64,000 nt of DNA from positions 58,027 to 122,026 of the forward strand of contig NZ_JAIWNA010000011.1 of the NCBI RefSeq assembly GCF_020216065.1, written 5' to 3'. Made by a program: the position numbers and the translations under genes. This DNA is from Nocardia rosealba (GTDB lineage: Bacteria; Actinomycetota; Actinomycetes; Mycobacteriales; Mycobacteriaceae). Positions 31,960-40,882 of this stretch are shown here, piece after piece (the first letter of the stretch is position 1; every line of letters starts with the position of its first letter). The notes under the pieces were generated by a model. The model saw nothing but the letters and a program-made list of their open reading frames with translations, searched no databases and was not told the origin of the DNA.

Positions 31960-32865
31960 TTGTCTGTTCGAACTGTGCTCGGCCGCGGTGCCGTGCGGTT
32001 GCTCTGTACCGCCGCCGTGGGCGCGATGGTGTTGACCGGCTGCGCGGAAAACACCGAGGGCGATACCACCGAGGTCACCAAGGTCTCGGCCGAGAAGGTC
32101 GATGCGATCGCCGCGACGCTGCCCGACAAGGTGAAGCAAGCAGGCAAGATCGTCGTCGGCGTGAACGTGCCGTACCAGCCGAACGAGTACAAGGACGCCA
32201 GCGGCAAGATCGTCGGCTTCGACGTGGACCTGCTCGACGCGGTCGCCGCCACCCTCGGGGTGACGGTCGACTATCAGGAGTCCGCCTTCGAGAAGATCAT
32301 TCCCGCGATCCAGGCAGGCACCTACGACGTGGGTATGTCCTCGATCACCGATTCGCGCGAACGCGAGCAGCAGGTCGATTTCACGACCTACTTCAACGCC
32401 GGTATCCAGTGGGCCCAGCAGACCGGCAAGACCATCGACCCGAACAACGCGTGCGGTAAGCGCGTCGCCGTTCAGGCCACCACGGTCGAGCACACCGAAG
32501 AGATTCCCGCCAAGAGCGCGAAGTGCGTCGCCGAAGGCAAGCCGCCGATCGATATGAAGCCGTTCGACGAGCAGAGCGCGGCGACCAACGCGCTCGTCCT
32601 CGGTCAGGTCGACGCGATGTCGGCCGATTCGCCGGTGACGGCGTACGCGATCAAGCAGAGCGAAGGCAAGATCGAGTCCTCGGGCCCGCTGTTCGACTCG
32701 GCGCCCTACGGCTGGGCCGTGCAGAAGGGTTCGCCGCTCGCGGTGTCGCTGCAGAAGGCGCTGCAGCACCTGATCGACAACGGCAAGTACGGCGAGATCA
32801 CCACGAACTGGGGTGTCGAATCCGGTCAGATCAAGACCTCGGTTATCAACGGCGCAGTGAGCTGA
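31960..32865 (+). CDS. Polar amino-acid ABC transporter substrate-binding lipoprotein
   Basis: A family 3 solute-binding protein of 301 residues with a lipoprotein signal (lipobox LTGC, Cys28). It has a coiled Thr/Val-rich linker and a binding domain with IVVGVNVPYQPNEYKDASGK, VGFDVDLLDAVAATLGV, IIPAIQAGTYDVGMSSITD and YGWAVQKGSPLAVSLQKALQ. The TTG at 31960 is chosen because GGAGG sits five bases upstream; a GTG at 31948 lies inside that site. The ligand is probably a polar or basic amino acid. It opens a complete three-gene importer operon with permease and ATPase. Confidence 0.9.
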   Translation: MSVRTVLGRGAVRLLCTAAVGAMVLTGCAENTEGDTTEVTKVSAEKVDAIAATLPDKVKQAGKIVVGVNVPYQPNEYKDASGKIVGFDVDLLDAVAATLGVTVDYQESAFEKIIPAIQAGTYDVGMSSITDSREREQQVDFTTYFNAGIQWAQQTGKTIDPNNACGKRVAVQATTVEHTEEIPAKSAKCVAEGKPPIDMKPFDEQSAATNALVLGQVDAMSADSPVTAYAIKQSEGKIESSGPLFDSAPYGWAVQKGSPLAVSLQKALQHLIDNGKYGEITTNWGVESGQIKTSVINGAVS

Positions 32866-32866
32866 C

Positions 32867-33801
32867 GTGACCGACGAGAAAGACACGGTGGAGGTGCCCG
32901 GACCGGGCACCGAACCCGAACCGATCAAAGCGGTCCCGCTGCGCAGGCCGGGCCGCTGGATCGCGGCGGCAATCATCCTGATCCTGGTCGGATTGTTCGT
33001 CTACGGCGCTGCCACCAACCCCGCTTACAAGTGGGACACCTACGGCAGGTACCTGTTCGACAGCCGGATCACCCAGGGCGCGATCGTCACCCTGGAACTC
33101 ACCGTGCTCGCGATGGCGATCGCGGTGGGTCTCGGCACGATCCTCGCGGTGATGCGCCTGTCGCCGAACCCGGTGCTGCGCACCACCGCGTGGGTGTACC
33201 TGTGGATCTTCCGCGGCACCCCGGTGTTCGTGCAGTTGGTGTTCTGGGGCTTGGTCCCGTCGCTGTACAAGCAGATCGACCTCGGTGTGCCGTTCGGTCC
33301 GCAGTTCTTCCATATCGACGTGCAGAACCTGCAGGCCGCGTTCCTGTTCGCGGTGATCGGTCTCGGCCTCAACGAAGCCGCGTACATGGCCGAGATCGTG
33401 CGCGCGGGCATCAACTCCGTCGGCGAGGGTCAGCGGGAGGCGTCCATCGCCCTCGGCATGTCATGGACGCAGACCATGCGCCGCACGGTGCTGCCGCAGG
33501 CGATGCGGGTGATCATCCCGCCCACTGGCAACGAGCTGATCGGCATGCTCAAGACCACCTCGCTGGTGACTGCGATCCCCTTGAGTACCGATCTGTTCGG
33601 CCGTGCCCGCGACATCTACGGCGTGAACTTCCAGCCGATCCCGCTGCTGCTCGTCTGTGCCACCTGGTACCTGGCGATCACCAGCGTGCTGATGGTCGGG
33701 CAGTACTACTTGGAACGGTATTACTCGCGCGGTGCCACCCGGCAGCTGACGGCCAAGCAGCTCGAGGAACTGGCCACGGCGCAGGCGGCGGTGAAGGCGA
33801 A

Positions 33802-33805
<4 letters not shown>
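32867..33805 (+). CDS. Polar amino-acid ABC transporter permease
   Basis: A 312-residue HisM/GlnP-type permease. After a 30-residue cytoplasmic N-terminus come about five to six helices, with VTLELTVLAMAIAVGLGTIL, WIFRGTPVFVQLVFWGLV, the EAA loop GQREASIALGMSWTQTMRR and IPPTGNELIGMLKTTSLV. A charged C-terminal helix follows (LTAKQLEELATAQAAVKAK). The GTG start is one base after the stop of the binding protein. A single permease gene suggests a homodimer in the membrane. Its stop overlaps the ATPase start (ATGA). Confidence 0.92.
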
Positions 33806-34581
<776 letters not shown>

Positions 34582-34592
34582 GAGATCGACCC

Positions 34593-34624
34593 GAACGGCC
34601 CTGCGGTGATCCGCGGGGCCGTTC
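34593..34624. terminator. Bidirectional terminator hairpin
   Basis: GAACGGCCC pairs with GGGCCGTTC (9 bp), with an inner GCGG/CCGC stem and TGAT loop. It sits between the converging ATPase and MerR genes. Confidence 0.8.
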
Positions 34625-34628
34625 GTCG

Positions 34629-35258
34629 TCAGGACTCCAGTCGTTCGAGGGACACCTGGGCCTGGGCGATGCGGCGGATGGCGGCGAGGGCGGTGTCGCC
34701 CAGGACGGTCAGGACGACGACCGCGTCGACGACGGCGTCGCGCTCACCTGCCGAAAGTGCCGTGGCGACATCGGTTTCGGCGACGATGCGCGCGCCGTCG
34801 AAGTAGGCGGGCAGCGCGGTCTCGCCCCACTCGGGGTAACCGAGCTGGGCGGCGCGCACGAGGACGGCGCTGAGGGCCTCGATCAGCGGCTGGGCCGGTT
34901 TCATCGACCATCCCCGCCGATCCATTTCCCTGCGCACGGTCTCGTAGGCGCGCTCCCACTCGGCGTCGGAGGCGGCGGGGGCGGGGGAGATGAGGCTGCC
35001 CTGCACCACGCCCAGCAGGCTGAACATCGGCAGGTCGGGGGTGTCGACGGCCCGCAGTACGTCACCGACCGTGGCCACCGGTAGCCCGCCGACCTCGATC
35101 AGCGCGCGCACCAGGCGCAACCTGCGCAGATGCTCGTCTCCGTAACTGGCCTGGTTGGGGCCGGTGCGTTCGCCGGGCGGCAGCAGCCCTTCACGCAGGT
35201 AGTACTTGATCGTCGCCACCGCGATGCCGCTGCGTTCGCTCAACTCAGAGATCCGCAC
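34629..35258 (-). CDS. MerR family transcriptional regulator
   Basis: A 209-residue regulator. The N-terminal winged HTH reads MRISELSERSGIAVATIKYY followed by REGLLPPGERTGPNQASYGD and RRLRLVRALIEVGGLPVATV, a standard MerR DNA-binding domain. The long C-terminal region (about 75-209) is helical, lacks the cysteine pattern of metal sensors and probably senses an organic ligand. It diverges from two membrane-protein genes. Two 17-bp palindromic elements lie in the 103-base gap and are the likely operators for autoregulation and control of the neighbours. Confidence 0.9.
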   Translation of the reverse strand: MRISELSERSGIAVATIKYYLREGLLPPGERTGPNQASYGDEHLRRLRLVRALIEVGGLPVATVGDVLRAVDTPDLPMFSLLGVVQGSLISPAPAASDAEWERAYETVRREMDRRGWSMKPAQPLIEALSAVLVRAAQLGYPEWGETALPAYFDGARIVAETDVATALSAGERDAVVDAVVVLTVLGDTALAAIRRIAQAQVSLERLES

Positions 35259-35303
35259 CGTCGCCTCCTTCGTTCGCCCCCTCTTGCTTAGCGCCCCATT
35301 CGT

Positions 35304-35342
35304 GGATAGTCTAACTATCCATAACGGATAGTGTAGCTATCT
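35304..35342. promoter_or_regulatory. Two tandem MerR-type operator palindromes
   Basis: Site 1 is GGATAGT-CTA-ACTATCC (35304-35320), a perfect 7-bp inverted repeat. Site 2 is GGATAGT-GTA-GCTATCT (35326-35342), an imperfect copy. Centres are 22 bp apart, about two helical turns, so two dimers could bind the same face. They lie between the divergent MerR gene and the membrane-protein operon, 19 bases before the ATG of the latter. Confidence 0.7.
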
Positions 35343-35361
35343 AGAACGTCGGGAGATTCGC

Positions 35362-36309
35362 ATGTCCGTCCCCATCACAGAGTCCTTGCCTCGCCGCCAC
35401 GCCCCACTGCATCGGCCGCTGCTGTACTTCGCCGCCGTCAACGTGGTCCTGTCGGTGGTGACCGTCGTCGGAATGCTGGTCGACGACCGGGTGATCGCCG
35501 GATCGACCGCCTGGTTCAAGCCGTCCAAGTTCGCACTGTCGTTCGTGCTCTACAGCGTGGCGCTGGCCTGGCTGATCTCGTTGCGGCCCAAGCCATCCCG
35601 ATTCCTGTGGTGGATGGCCACGGTGATCGTGATCGCCGGAACCATCGAGCAGGTGATCATCGTCGGGCAGGTGGTGCGCGGTACCCGCAGTCACTTCAAC
35701 ACGACGACAGTGTTCGACACGGTGCTCTGGGTGACGATGGCCGTCACCATCGTCGTGCTGTTCCTCGCGACGATGGCCGTCGCGGTCGGTCTGTGGCGCG
35801 CCCGTATCGGCGATGCCGCCGTCACCTGGTCGATCCGGCTCGGGCTCGCGATCACCCTCGTCGGTCTGGCGCTCGGGCAGCTGATGCCCATGCAGAAAAC
35901 GGGGGTGGAGGGCATCGCGGGCGCGCACACCGTCGGTGCGCCCGACGGCACACCGGGTATGCCGATCACCGGCTGGAGCACCACCAACGGTGACCTGCGC
36001 ATTCCGCACTTCGTCGGCATGCACGCGTTGCAGATCCTGCCGCTGCTCGCCGCCGGGCTCGTGGTCCTCGCGCCACGGATTCCGCTGCTGCGGCACGCCC
36101 GCGTGCGGCTCGGCCTGATCCTCACCGCCTCGGGTGGTTACGCCGCGGTGCTGGCCCTGGTGACCTGGCAGGCGCTGCGTGGGCAGCCGCTCGTCCACCC
36201 GGACCGGACAACCCTTGTCGTCGCCGCGGTGATCGCCGTGGGAGTTGTTGTCGGAGTATTGGTTTCGTTCGCGAGCGCGATCGGGAACCGGAAGGTGGTC
36301 ACCGCATGA
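35362..36309 (+). CDS. Multi-pass membrane protein under putative MerR control
   Basis: A 315-residue integral membrane protein with about eight helices, for example LLYFAAVNVVLSVVTVVGML, FALSFVLYSVALAWLIS, ATVIVIAGTIEQVIIVGQVV, TIVVLFLATMAVAVGLW and the final VAAVIAVGVVVGVLVSFASA. A polar loop near residues 180-220 is Gly/Thr-rich with DLRIPHFVGMHALQ, where conserved histidines might bind metal or haem. I do not recognise the family. GGGAG precedes the ATG. It overlaps the ABA4-like gene by ATGA, so the two are coupled and probably form one membrane system. Confidence 0.75.
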   Translation: MSVPITESLPRRHAPLHRPLLYFAAVNVVLSVVTVVGMLVDDRVIAGSTAWFKPSKFALSFVLYSVALAWLISLRPKPSRFLWWMATVIVIAGTIEQVIIVGQVVRGTRSHFNTTTVFDTVLWVTMAVTIVVLFLATMAVAVGLWRARIGDAAVTWSIRLGLAITLVGLALGQLMPMQKTGVEGIAGAHTVGAPDGTPGMPITGWSTTNGDLRIPHFVGMHALQILPLLAAGLVVLAPRIPLLRHARVRLGLILTASGGYAAVLALVTWQALRGQPLVHPDRTTLVVAAVIAVGVVVGVLVSFASAIGNRKVVTA

Positions 36310-36761
36310 GCACGCTGTTCGACCTGTCGTTCTATGTCACGGTGCCGTTCTGGGCGCTGATGATCTTCGCGCCGACGTGGCGGCGCACCCGCCCGGTCAT
36401 CGCCTCACCGTGGATCGTCGCGCCGTCCCTGGTGATCTGGGCGATCGTGGCGATCCCGGTCCTGGGGACCCTGTGGTCGCTGGTGACCTCGCCGTCGCTG
36501 GCCGCCATTACCGCCGCCGCCGCCGAACCCGCGGTCCTGACCGCGCTGTGGGCCCAGATCCTCGCCTGGGACCTGTTCCTCGGCCGCTGGATCTACCTCG
36601 ACAGCCGTGACCGCGCCATCCACCCGCTGCTCATGGGACCCCTGCTGGTCGGCACGATCCTGTTGTCGCCCATCGCGTTCCCGATCTATCTCGTGTTGCG
36701 GACAGTGGTGAGCCGGGCGCCGAATCCGCCCGCACCGCAGGCGGATCCGGCCATCGTGTGA
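36306..36761 (+). CDS. ABA4-like family membrane protein
   Basis: A 151-residue protein with about four membrane helices. The segment LAWDLFLGRWIYLDSRDR followed by HPLLMGPLLVGTILLSPIAF is the characteristic core of ABA4-like (DUF4281) proteins. The plant member is needed for neoxanthin formation; bacterial roles are unknown, and the acidic/aromatic WDLFLGRW motif is the shared element. The start overlaps the stop of the preceding membrane protein (ATGA). The pair is likely controlled by the divergent MerR regulator. Confidence 0.75.
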   Translation: MSTLFDLSFYVTVPFWALMIFAPTWRRTRPVIASPWIVAPSLVIWAIVAIPVLGTLWSLVTSPSLAAITAAAAEPAVLTALWAQILAWDLFLGRWIYLDSRDRAIHPLLMGPLLVGTILLSPIAFPIYLVLRTVVSRAPNPPAPQADPAIV

Positions 36762-36776
36762 ACGCTGTCGGCGAGG

Positions 36777-37409
36777 TCAGCTGAGCCTGGTCAGTACGAC
36801 GCGGTCGGCCAGCCGCTCCGGTTCGCCGGGCGGGGTGAAGTAGAGCTCCATGACCGTCCGATCCGACGACTCCAGCCTGATCACCGTGCGCATCGGGACG
36901 GACTTGCCGACATTGGCCGGTCCGGTGATGCCGGGGTCGGTGAACTCCCCGGTCATCGACAGCTCCGGTGCGTTGGCGCTGCCCTTGGCGCCACGGTAGG
37001 CCATGGTCAGCGGGGTGACGCTGTCGAAGGTCGACCATTCGTAGCGGTCGTCGACAGGGGAGTAGCCGAGCAGACCGAGCCGGTAGTAGGGGCGGTCGCC
37101 GAAGGTCCCGGTGACCTCCTCGCGCAGGAAGTTGCCGCCGGTCTCGGCGACCCAGCTCCACCGTGAGACCGCGTCGCGGGTGACGATCGGGTTCTCCGGC
37201 GTGCCGCCCGCGACGAACGTGGACTTCTCGGCCGTCCACTCGCCGACCAGTTGGTTCAGCCGTGCGTGCCCCGCGTCCTGGGGCACCTGCTGGGCGGTCG
37301 TCGGCGGTACCGGGGCGGCCGAGGTGTTGTCACCGCAGGCAGCCGATCCGAGCAGCGCGGCGGTGACCAGGACCAGCGGAGCGAGAGTGCGGAACAGTCT
37401 GGTGCGCAT
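36777..37409 (-). CDS. DUF1579-like lipoprotein
   Basis: A 210-residue exported lipoprotein: signal peptide LAPLVLVTAALLGSAAC with Cys25 as lipid anchor, then a Pro/Thr-rich linker. The globular part begins LNQLVGEWTAEKSTF, the characteristic opening of DUF1579-type beta-barrel proteins, and continues with many beta strands (WSWVAETGGNFLREEVTG, YEWSTFDSVTP). Function is unknown. It lies 6 bases downstream of the SDR gene on the same strand, so the two are co-transcribed and probably regulated by the divergent LysR protein. Confidence 0.75.
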   Translation of the reverse strand: MRTRLFRTLAPLVLVTAALLGSAACGDNTSAAPVPPTTAQQVPQDAGHARLNQLVGEWTAEKSTFVAGGTPENPIVTRDAVSRWSWVAETGGNFLREEVTGTFGDRPYYRLGLLGYSPVDDRYEWSTFDSVTPLTMAYRGAKGSANAPELSMTGEFTDPGITGPANVGKSVPMRTVIRLESSDRTVMELYFTPPGEPERLADRVVLTRLS

Positions 37410-37415
37410 CGTCTT

Positions 37416-38258
37416 TCAGTTCTCGTCGAAGGTGGTGTCGCGCGAGACTTTCTCCCAGGTCAGCACGTCGTCACGGACGGCGTCGAGGTGGCCGAGCACC
37501 GCGTCGACCGAGTCGGACCCCAACGGCAATCGCAGCGGGGTGTGCTCGGCGGCGAGGGCGGTGCGGATGGCGGCGGCGGCCTTGGCGGGGTCGCCCGGCT
37601 GGGTGCCGTCGCCGCCCTCGACCATCCGGCGGGTGGCGCCCGCGGTGTCGGCGTACACCTCGGACTCGGCGCTGAAGGCGGCCGCGCCCGGCCCGAACAG
37701 GCCCGTGCGGAAGGCGCCGGGCTCCACGATCAGCACCTTGATCCCGAAAGGCGCCACTTCCTCGGCCAGCGCTTCCGACAGGCCCTCCAGTGCGAATTTC
37801 GTCGCGCTGTAGGCGGAGAACCCGGCGAAGGACAGTTGCCCACCGACGCTGCTCATCTGCACGATCGCACCGCTGCGCTGCGCGCGCATGTGCGGCAGGA
37901 CCGCCCTGGTCAATGCCGCGGGGCCGAACAGATGCAGGTCGAACAGGGCGCGAAGTTCGGCATCGGTGGTCTCTTCCACCGCGCCCACATGGGTGCGGCC
38001 CGCATTGTTGACCAGCACATCGATGCGGCCGTGGCGGGCCACGACATCGGCGATCACCGTGTCGATACGGTCGGTGTCGGTGACATCGAGGGCGACGGTC
38101 TCGAGCTGATCGGGATGCGCGGCGACCAGATCGTCGAGGGCGGCGGTGCGCCGGGCGACGGCGATGACGATGTCGCCCGCCTCGATCGCCGCCTGCGCGA
38201 TGGCCCGGCCGAAACCACTGCTCGCCCCGGTGACCAACCAGATCTGCGGAACACTCAT
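37416..38258 (-). CDS. Short-chain dehydrogenase/reductase
   Basis: A 280-residue classical SDR. Cofactor motif TGASSGFG (10-17), the structural NNAG motif, Ser-139-region SSVGGQ and the catalytic YSATK are present. The basic AVARR after strand 2 suggests NADP(H) preference. The C-terminal part (LRLPLGSDSVDAVLGHLDAV) matches the group of SDRs often annotated as oxidoreductases next to LysR regulators. Substrate is unknown. It diverges from a LysR gene with a palindromic site in the 88-base gap. Confidence 0.9.
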   Translation of the reverse strand: MSVPQIWLVTGASSGFGRAIAQAAIEAGDIVIAVARRTAALDDLVAAHPDQLETVALDVTDTDRIDTVIADVVARHGRIDVLVNNAGRTHVGAVEETTDAELRALFDLHLFGPAALTRAVLPHMRAQRSGAIVQMSSVGGQLSFAGFSAYSATKFALEGLSEALAEEVAPFGIKVLIVEPGAFRTGLFGPGAAAFSAESEVYADTAGATRRMVEGGDGTQPGDPAKAAAAIRTALAAEHTPLRLPLGSDSVDAVLGHLDAVRDDVLTWEKVSRDTTFDEN

Positions 38259-38333
38259 CAGAACTCCTCTACCCGTTGATGTTTCGTCCCCGATCCTGCT
38301 CGAGTCCGCGGATGCCGTCCAAGACCCGTTGTG

Positions 38334-38348
38334 ATAACCAATGGTTAT
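38334..38348. promoter_or_regulatory. LysR-type palindrome at the LysR start codon
   Basis: ATAACC-AAT-GGTTAT is a perfect 15-bp inverted repeat containing the T-N11-A core of LysR-type sites. It overlaps the ATG at 38341 and touches the ATG at 38347 of the LysR gene, and lies 76 bases upstream of the divergent SDR start. Confidence 0.6.
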
Positions 38349-39264
38349 GGATGTGCACGGGCGCGATCTGCGCTACTTCGTCGCGGTCGCCGAGCAGCTC
38401 ACCTTCACCGGCGCCGCCGAACGGCTGTATGTGTCCCAGCCCGCGCTGAGCAAACAGATCCGCAAGCTCGAAAAGCAGGCCGGCACCGCATTGTTCGTGC
38501 GTGGACCGCGGTCGGTCACCTTGACGGCGGCGGGTGCGGCGCTGCTGCCGCACGCCCGCCAGGTACTCGCGGCGTGGGAGCTCGGCGAAGCCGCGGTCGC
38601 GGCCGCCAAGGCCACGCAGGCGGCGGTCCTGACGATCGGGATCAGCACGAGCCCGGGCCGTGGCATCCTGCCCGCCATCCGCTCCCGGTTCGGCACCGCC
38701 TTTCCACACGCGAAACCGATACTGCGCCAGTTCAGTTGGGAAGATCCGTCAGCAGGGCTGGCCGATGGATCAAGTGATGTCGCCTTCGTCTGGTTGCCGC
38801 TCGACCACGCCCGCTACGACTGGCACGTGGTCGCGACGGAACCGCGGCTGGTCGCCTTGCCGAGCACACACCGGCTCGCCACCCGCGACCAGATCGCCTT
38901 CGCGGATCTCCTCGCGGAACCCTTTCTGGCACTCCCGCATTCGGCCGGCATCCTGCGCGACTACTGGCTCGCCCTCGATGCCCGTGACGGGCGTGAACCC
39001 GTCATCGGCGCCGAGGTCTCGAGCACCGAGGAAACCTACGAGGCCCTGGTCAACGGCGACGGCGTCGTGTTGCTGGCCACCGGAAACGCACCGATGGTGA
39101 CCCGCGACGGCGTGGTGTGCCGACCGGTCACCGGGATCAGCCCCTGCGAACTGGCCCTGGCCTGGCGCCGCGACGACACCCGCCCCCTGGTCCGCGGCTA
39201 TGTGGCGGCATGCGGGCTGGCCCGGCGTGGGCGCCGGGCCGAGCACGGTGTCACAACGGCATGA
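38347..39264 (+). CDS. LysR family transcriptional regulator
   Basis: A 305-residue LysR-type regulator. The N-terminal HTH reads DLRYFVAVAEQLTFTGAAER and LYVSQPALSKQIRKLEKQAG, followed by the linker helix and a periplasmic-binding-protein-like effector domain (about 90-295). The ATG at 38347 is preferred; the ATG two codons earlier is inside a palindromic operator. It is divergent from the SDR-lipoprotein pair, the classical arrangement for LysR control. Its 3' end overlaps the convergent acyl-CoA carboxylase gene by 14 bases. Confidence 0.92.
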   Translation: MDVHGRDLRYFVAVAEQLTFTGAAERLYVSQPALSKQIRKLEKQAGTALFVRGPRSVTLTAAGAALLPHARQVLAAWELGEAAVAAAKATQAAVLTIGISTSPGRGILPAIRSRFGTAFPHAKPILRQFSWEDPSAGLADGSSDVAFVWLPLDHARYDWHVVATEPRLVALPSTHRLATRDQIAFADLLAEPFLALPHSAGILRDYWLALDARDGREPVIGAEVSSTEETYEALVNGDGVVLLATGNAPMVTRDGVVCRPVTGISPCELALAWRRDDTRPLVRGYVAACGLARRGRRAEHGVTTA

Positions 39265-40795
39265 GCAGGTGTTTGCGTGGCCCTCGGATCTCGCGCTTGT
39301 CGGCGAGCAGGCGCAGGGCCTTGCGGATTTCCAAGCGGGTCCGCGACGGTTCGATCACCGCGTCGATGTAGCCGCGTTCGGCGGCGATCCACGGGGTGGC
39401 CACGGTGGTGTTGTAGAAGTCGATCATCTGCTGACGCACCTGGCGGCGCTGTTCCTCGGGAACTGCGGCCAGCTGCTTCCGCTGCGTCAACCCGACCGCC
39501 GCCTCCGCGCCCATCACCGCGATACGCGCGGTCGGCCACGCCAGGTTCACATCGCCGCCGAGCTGCTTGCAGCCCATCACCGCGTAACCACCGCCGTAGG
39601 CCTTGCGCACGACGACGGTGACGATCGGCACGGTCGCCTCGACCACCGCGTAGAAGAACCGCCCGCCGCGCTTGATGACGCCGATCTTCTCTTCCTCGAC
39701 GCCCGGCAGCACACCAGGCGTGTCGACGACGAACACCAGCGGCAACCCGAACGCGTCGCAGAGGCGGATGAAGTGGGCCGCCTTGTCCGAGCAGCGGGCA
39801 TCGATCGCGCCGCTGGACACGAGCGGCTGGTTGGCGATCACGCCGACGCTTCGCCCGTCGACGCGCGCGAAACCGGTGATGAGATTGCGGGCGGCATTGC
39901 CACCGATCTCGTGGAAATCGCCGTCGTCGAAGATGCGTAACAGCACGTCGTACATGTCGTAACCGGCGCGATCGGAATCCGGAATCAGCGAGTCGAGTTC
40001 GTGATCGGACTCGGTGATCCCGGGTTCGAGGCCGGGATTCACCACCGGCGCCTCGTCGAAACAGCTCGACGGCATGTAGCTCAAATACGCTCGCGCCCAG
40101 TCGAAGGCGGCCTGCTCGTCGGCGGCGACGTGATGGATGTTGCCGTTCTGCGCCTGGTTGAACGCGCCGCCGAGCTCCTCGAGGGTGACCACCTCGCCGG
40201 TGGTCTCCCGAATGATCTCGGGACCGGTGACGAACATGTACGCCGACTCGGTGGCGATCAGCACATCGGTGTTGATCGGCGAATACACCGCTCCCGCAGC
40301 ACATTTGCCGAGCATGATCGACACCTGCGGCACCAGTCCCGACAGCCGGAGCTGGCGGCGGCTCATGGCCGCGTACCAGGCCAGCGAGGTCACCGCGTCC
40401 TGCACACGGGCGCCGCCGGAGTCGTTGATCGCGATGAACGGGCACTGCACGTCGGCCGCGCGGTCCATGGCCATGGCCACCTTGCGGCCGAACATCTCAC
40501 CGACCGACCCGCCGTACACGGTCTGGTCGTGGGCGATCACCACCACGGGGCGCCCGTCCACGGTTCCGTGCCCGGTGACCACGCCGTCGCTGTAGAGGCC
40601 GTCGCCCGGCTGCCGCACGAGGGCGCCGATTTCGACGAAACTGCCCTTGTCCAACAGCATGTCGATCCGTTCACGCGGACTCGGTATCCCCTTGGCCGCC
40701 CGCTTGGCGACGCCGGCTTCCCCCGCCGGCTCCTGTGCCGCCACCAGATTCTGCCGCAGCTCCCGCAACTTCCCCGCGGTTGTCGACTGCCCCAT
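39251..40795 (-). CDS. Acyl-CoA carboxylase beta subunit (carboxyltransferase)
   Basis: A 514-residue biotin-dependent carboxyltransferase of the AccD/PccB family. Two crotonase-like halves are visible. In the first, PVVVIAHDQTVYGGSVGE and NDSGGARVQDAVTSLAWYA form an oxyanion region. In the second, PLVFVVDTPGVLPGVEEE and RKAYGGGYAVMGCKQLGGD form the acyl-CoA site. It transfers carboxyl from carboxybiotin to an acyl-CoA such as acetyl-, propionyl- or methylcrotonyl-CoA. No biotin carboxylase/BCCP gene is adjacent, so the alpha subunit must be supplied from elsewhere. The ATG at 40795 is the start. Confidence 0.92.
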   Translation of the reverse strand: MGQSTTAGKLRELRQNLVAAQEPAGEAGVAKRAAKGIPSPRERIDMLLDKGSFVEIGALVRQPGDGLYSDGVVTGHGTVDGRPVVVIAHDQTVYGGSVGEMFGRKVAMAMDRAADVQCPFIAINDSGGARVQDAVTSLAWYAAMSRRQLRLSGLVPQVSIMLGKCAAGAVYSPINTDVLIATESAYMFVTGPEIIRETTGEVVTLEELGGAFNQAQNGNIHHVAADEQAAFDWARAYLSYMPSSCFDEAPVVNPGLEPGITESDHELDSLIPDSDRAGYDMYDVLLRIFDDGDFHEIGGNAARNLITGFARVDGRSVGVIANQPLVSSGAIDARCSDKAAHFIRLCDAFGLPLVFVVDTPGVLPGVEEEKIGVIKRGGRFFYAVVEATVPIVTVVVRKAYGGGYAVMGCKQLGGDVNLAWPTARIAVMGAEAAVGLTQRKQLAAVPEEQRRQVRQQMIDFYNTTVATPWIAAERGYIDAVIEPSRTRLEIRKALRLLADKREIRGPRKHLLMPL

Positions 40796-40882
40796 GTCGC
40801 GCCCTTCCTGTCGTGGTCGAGCTCTCCTTCATCAGTGTGGTGCGAGCCTAACGCCGCCGTGACGACGGCGGCGCGGGCGGCA

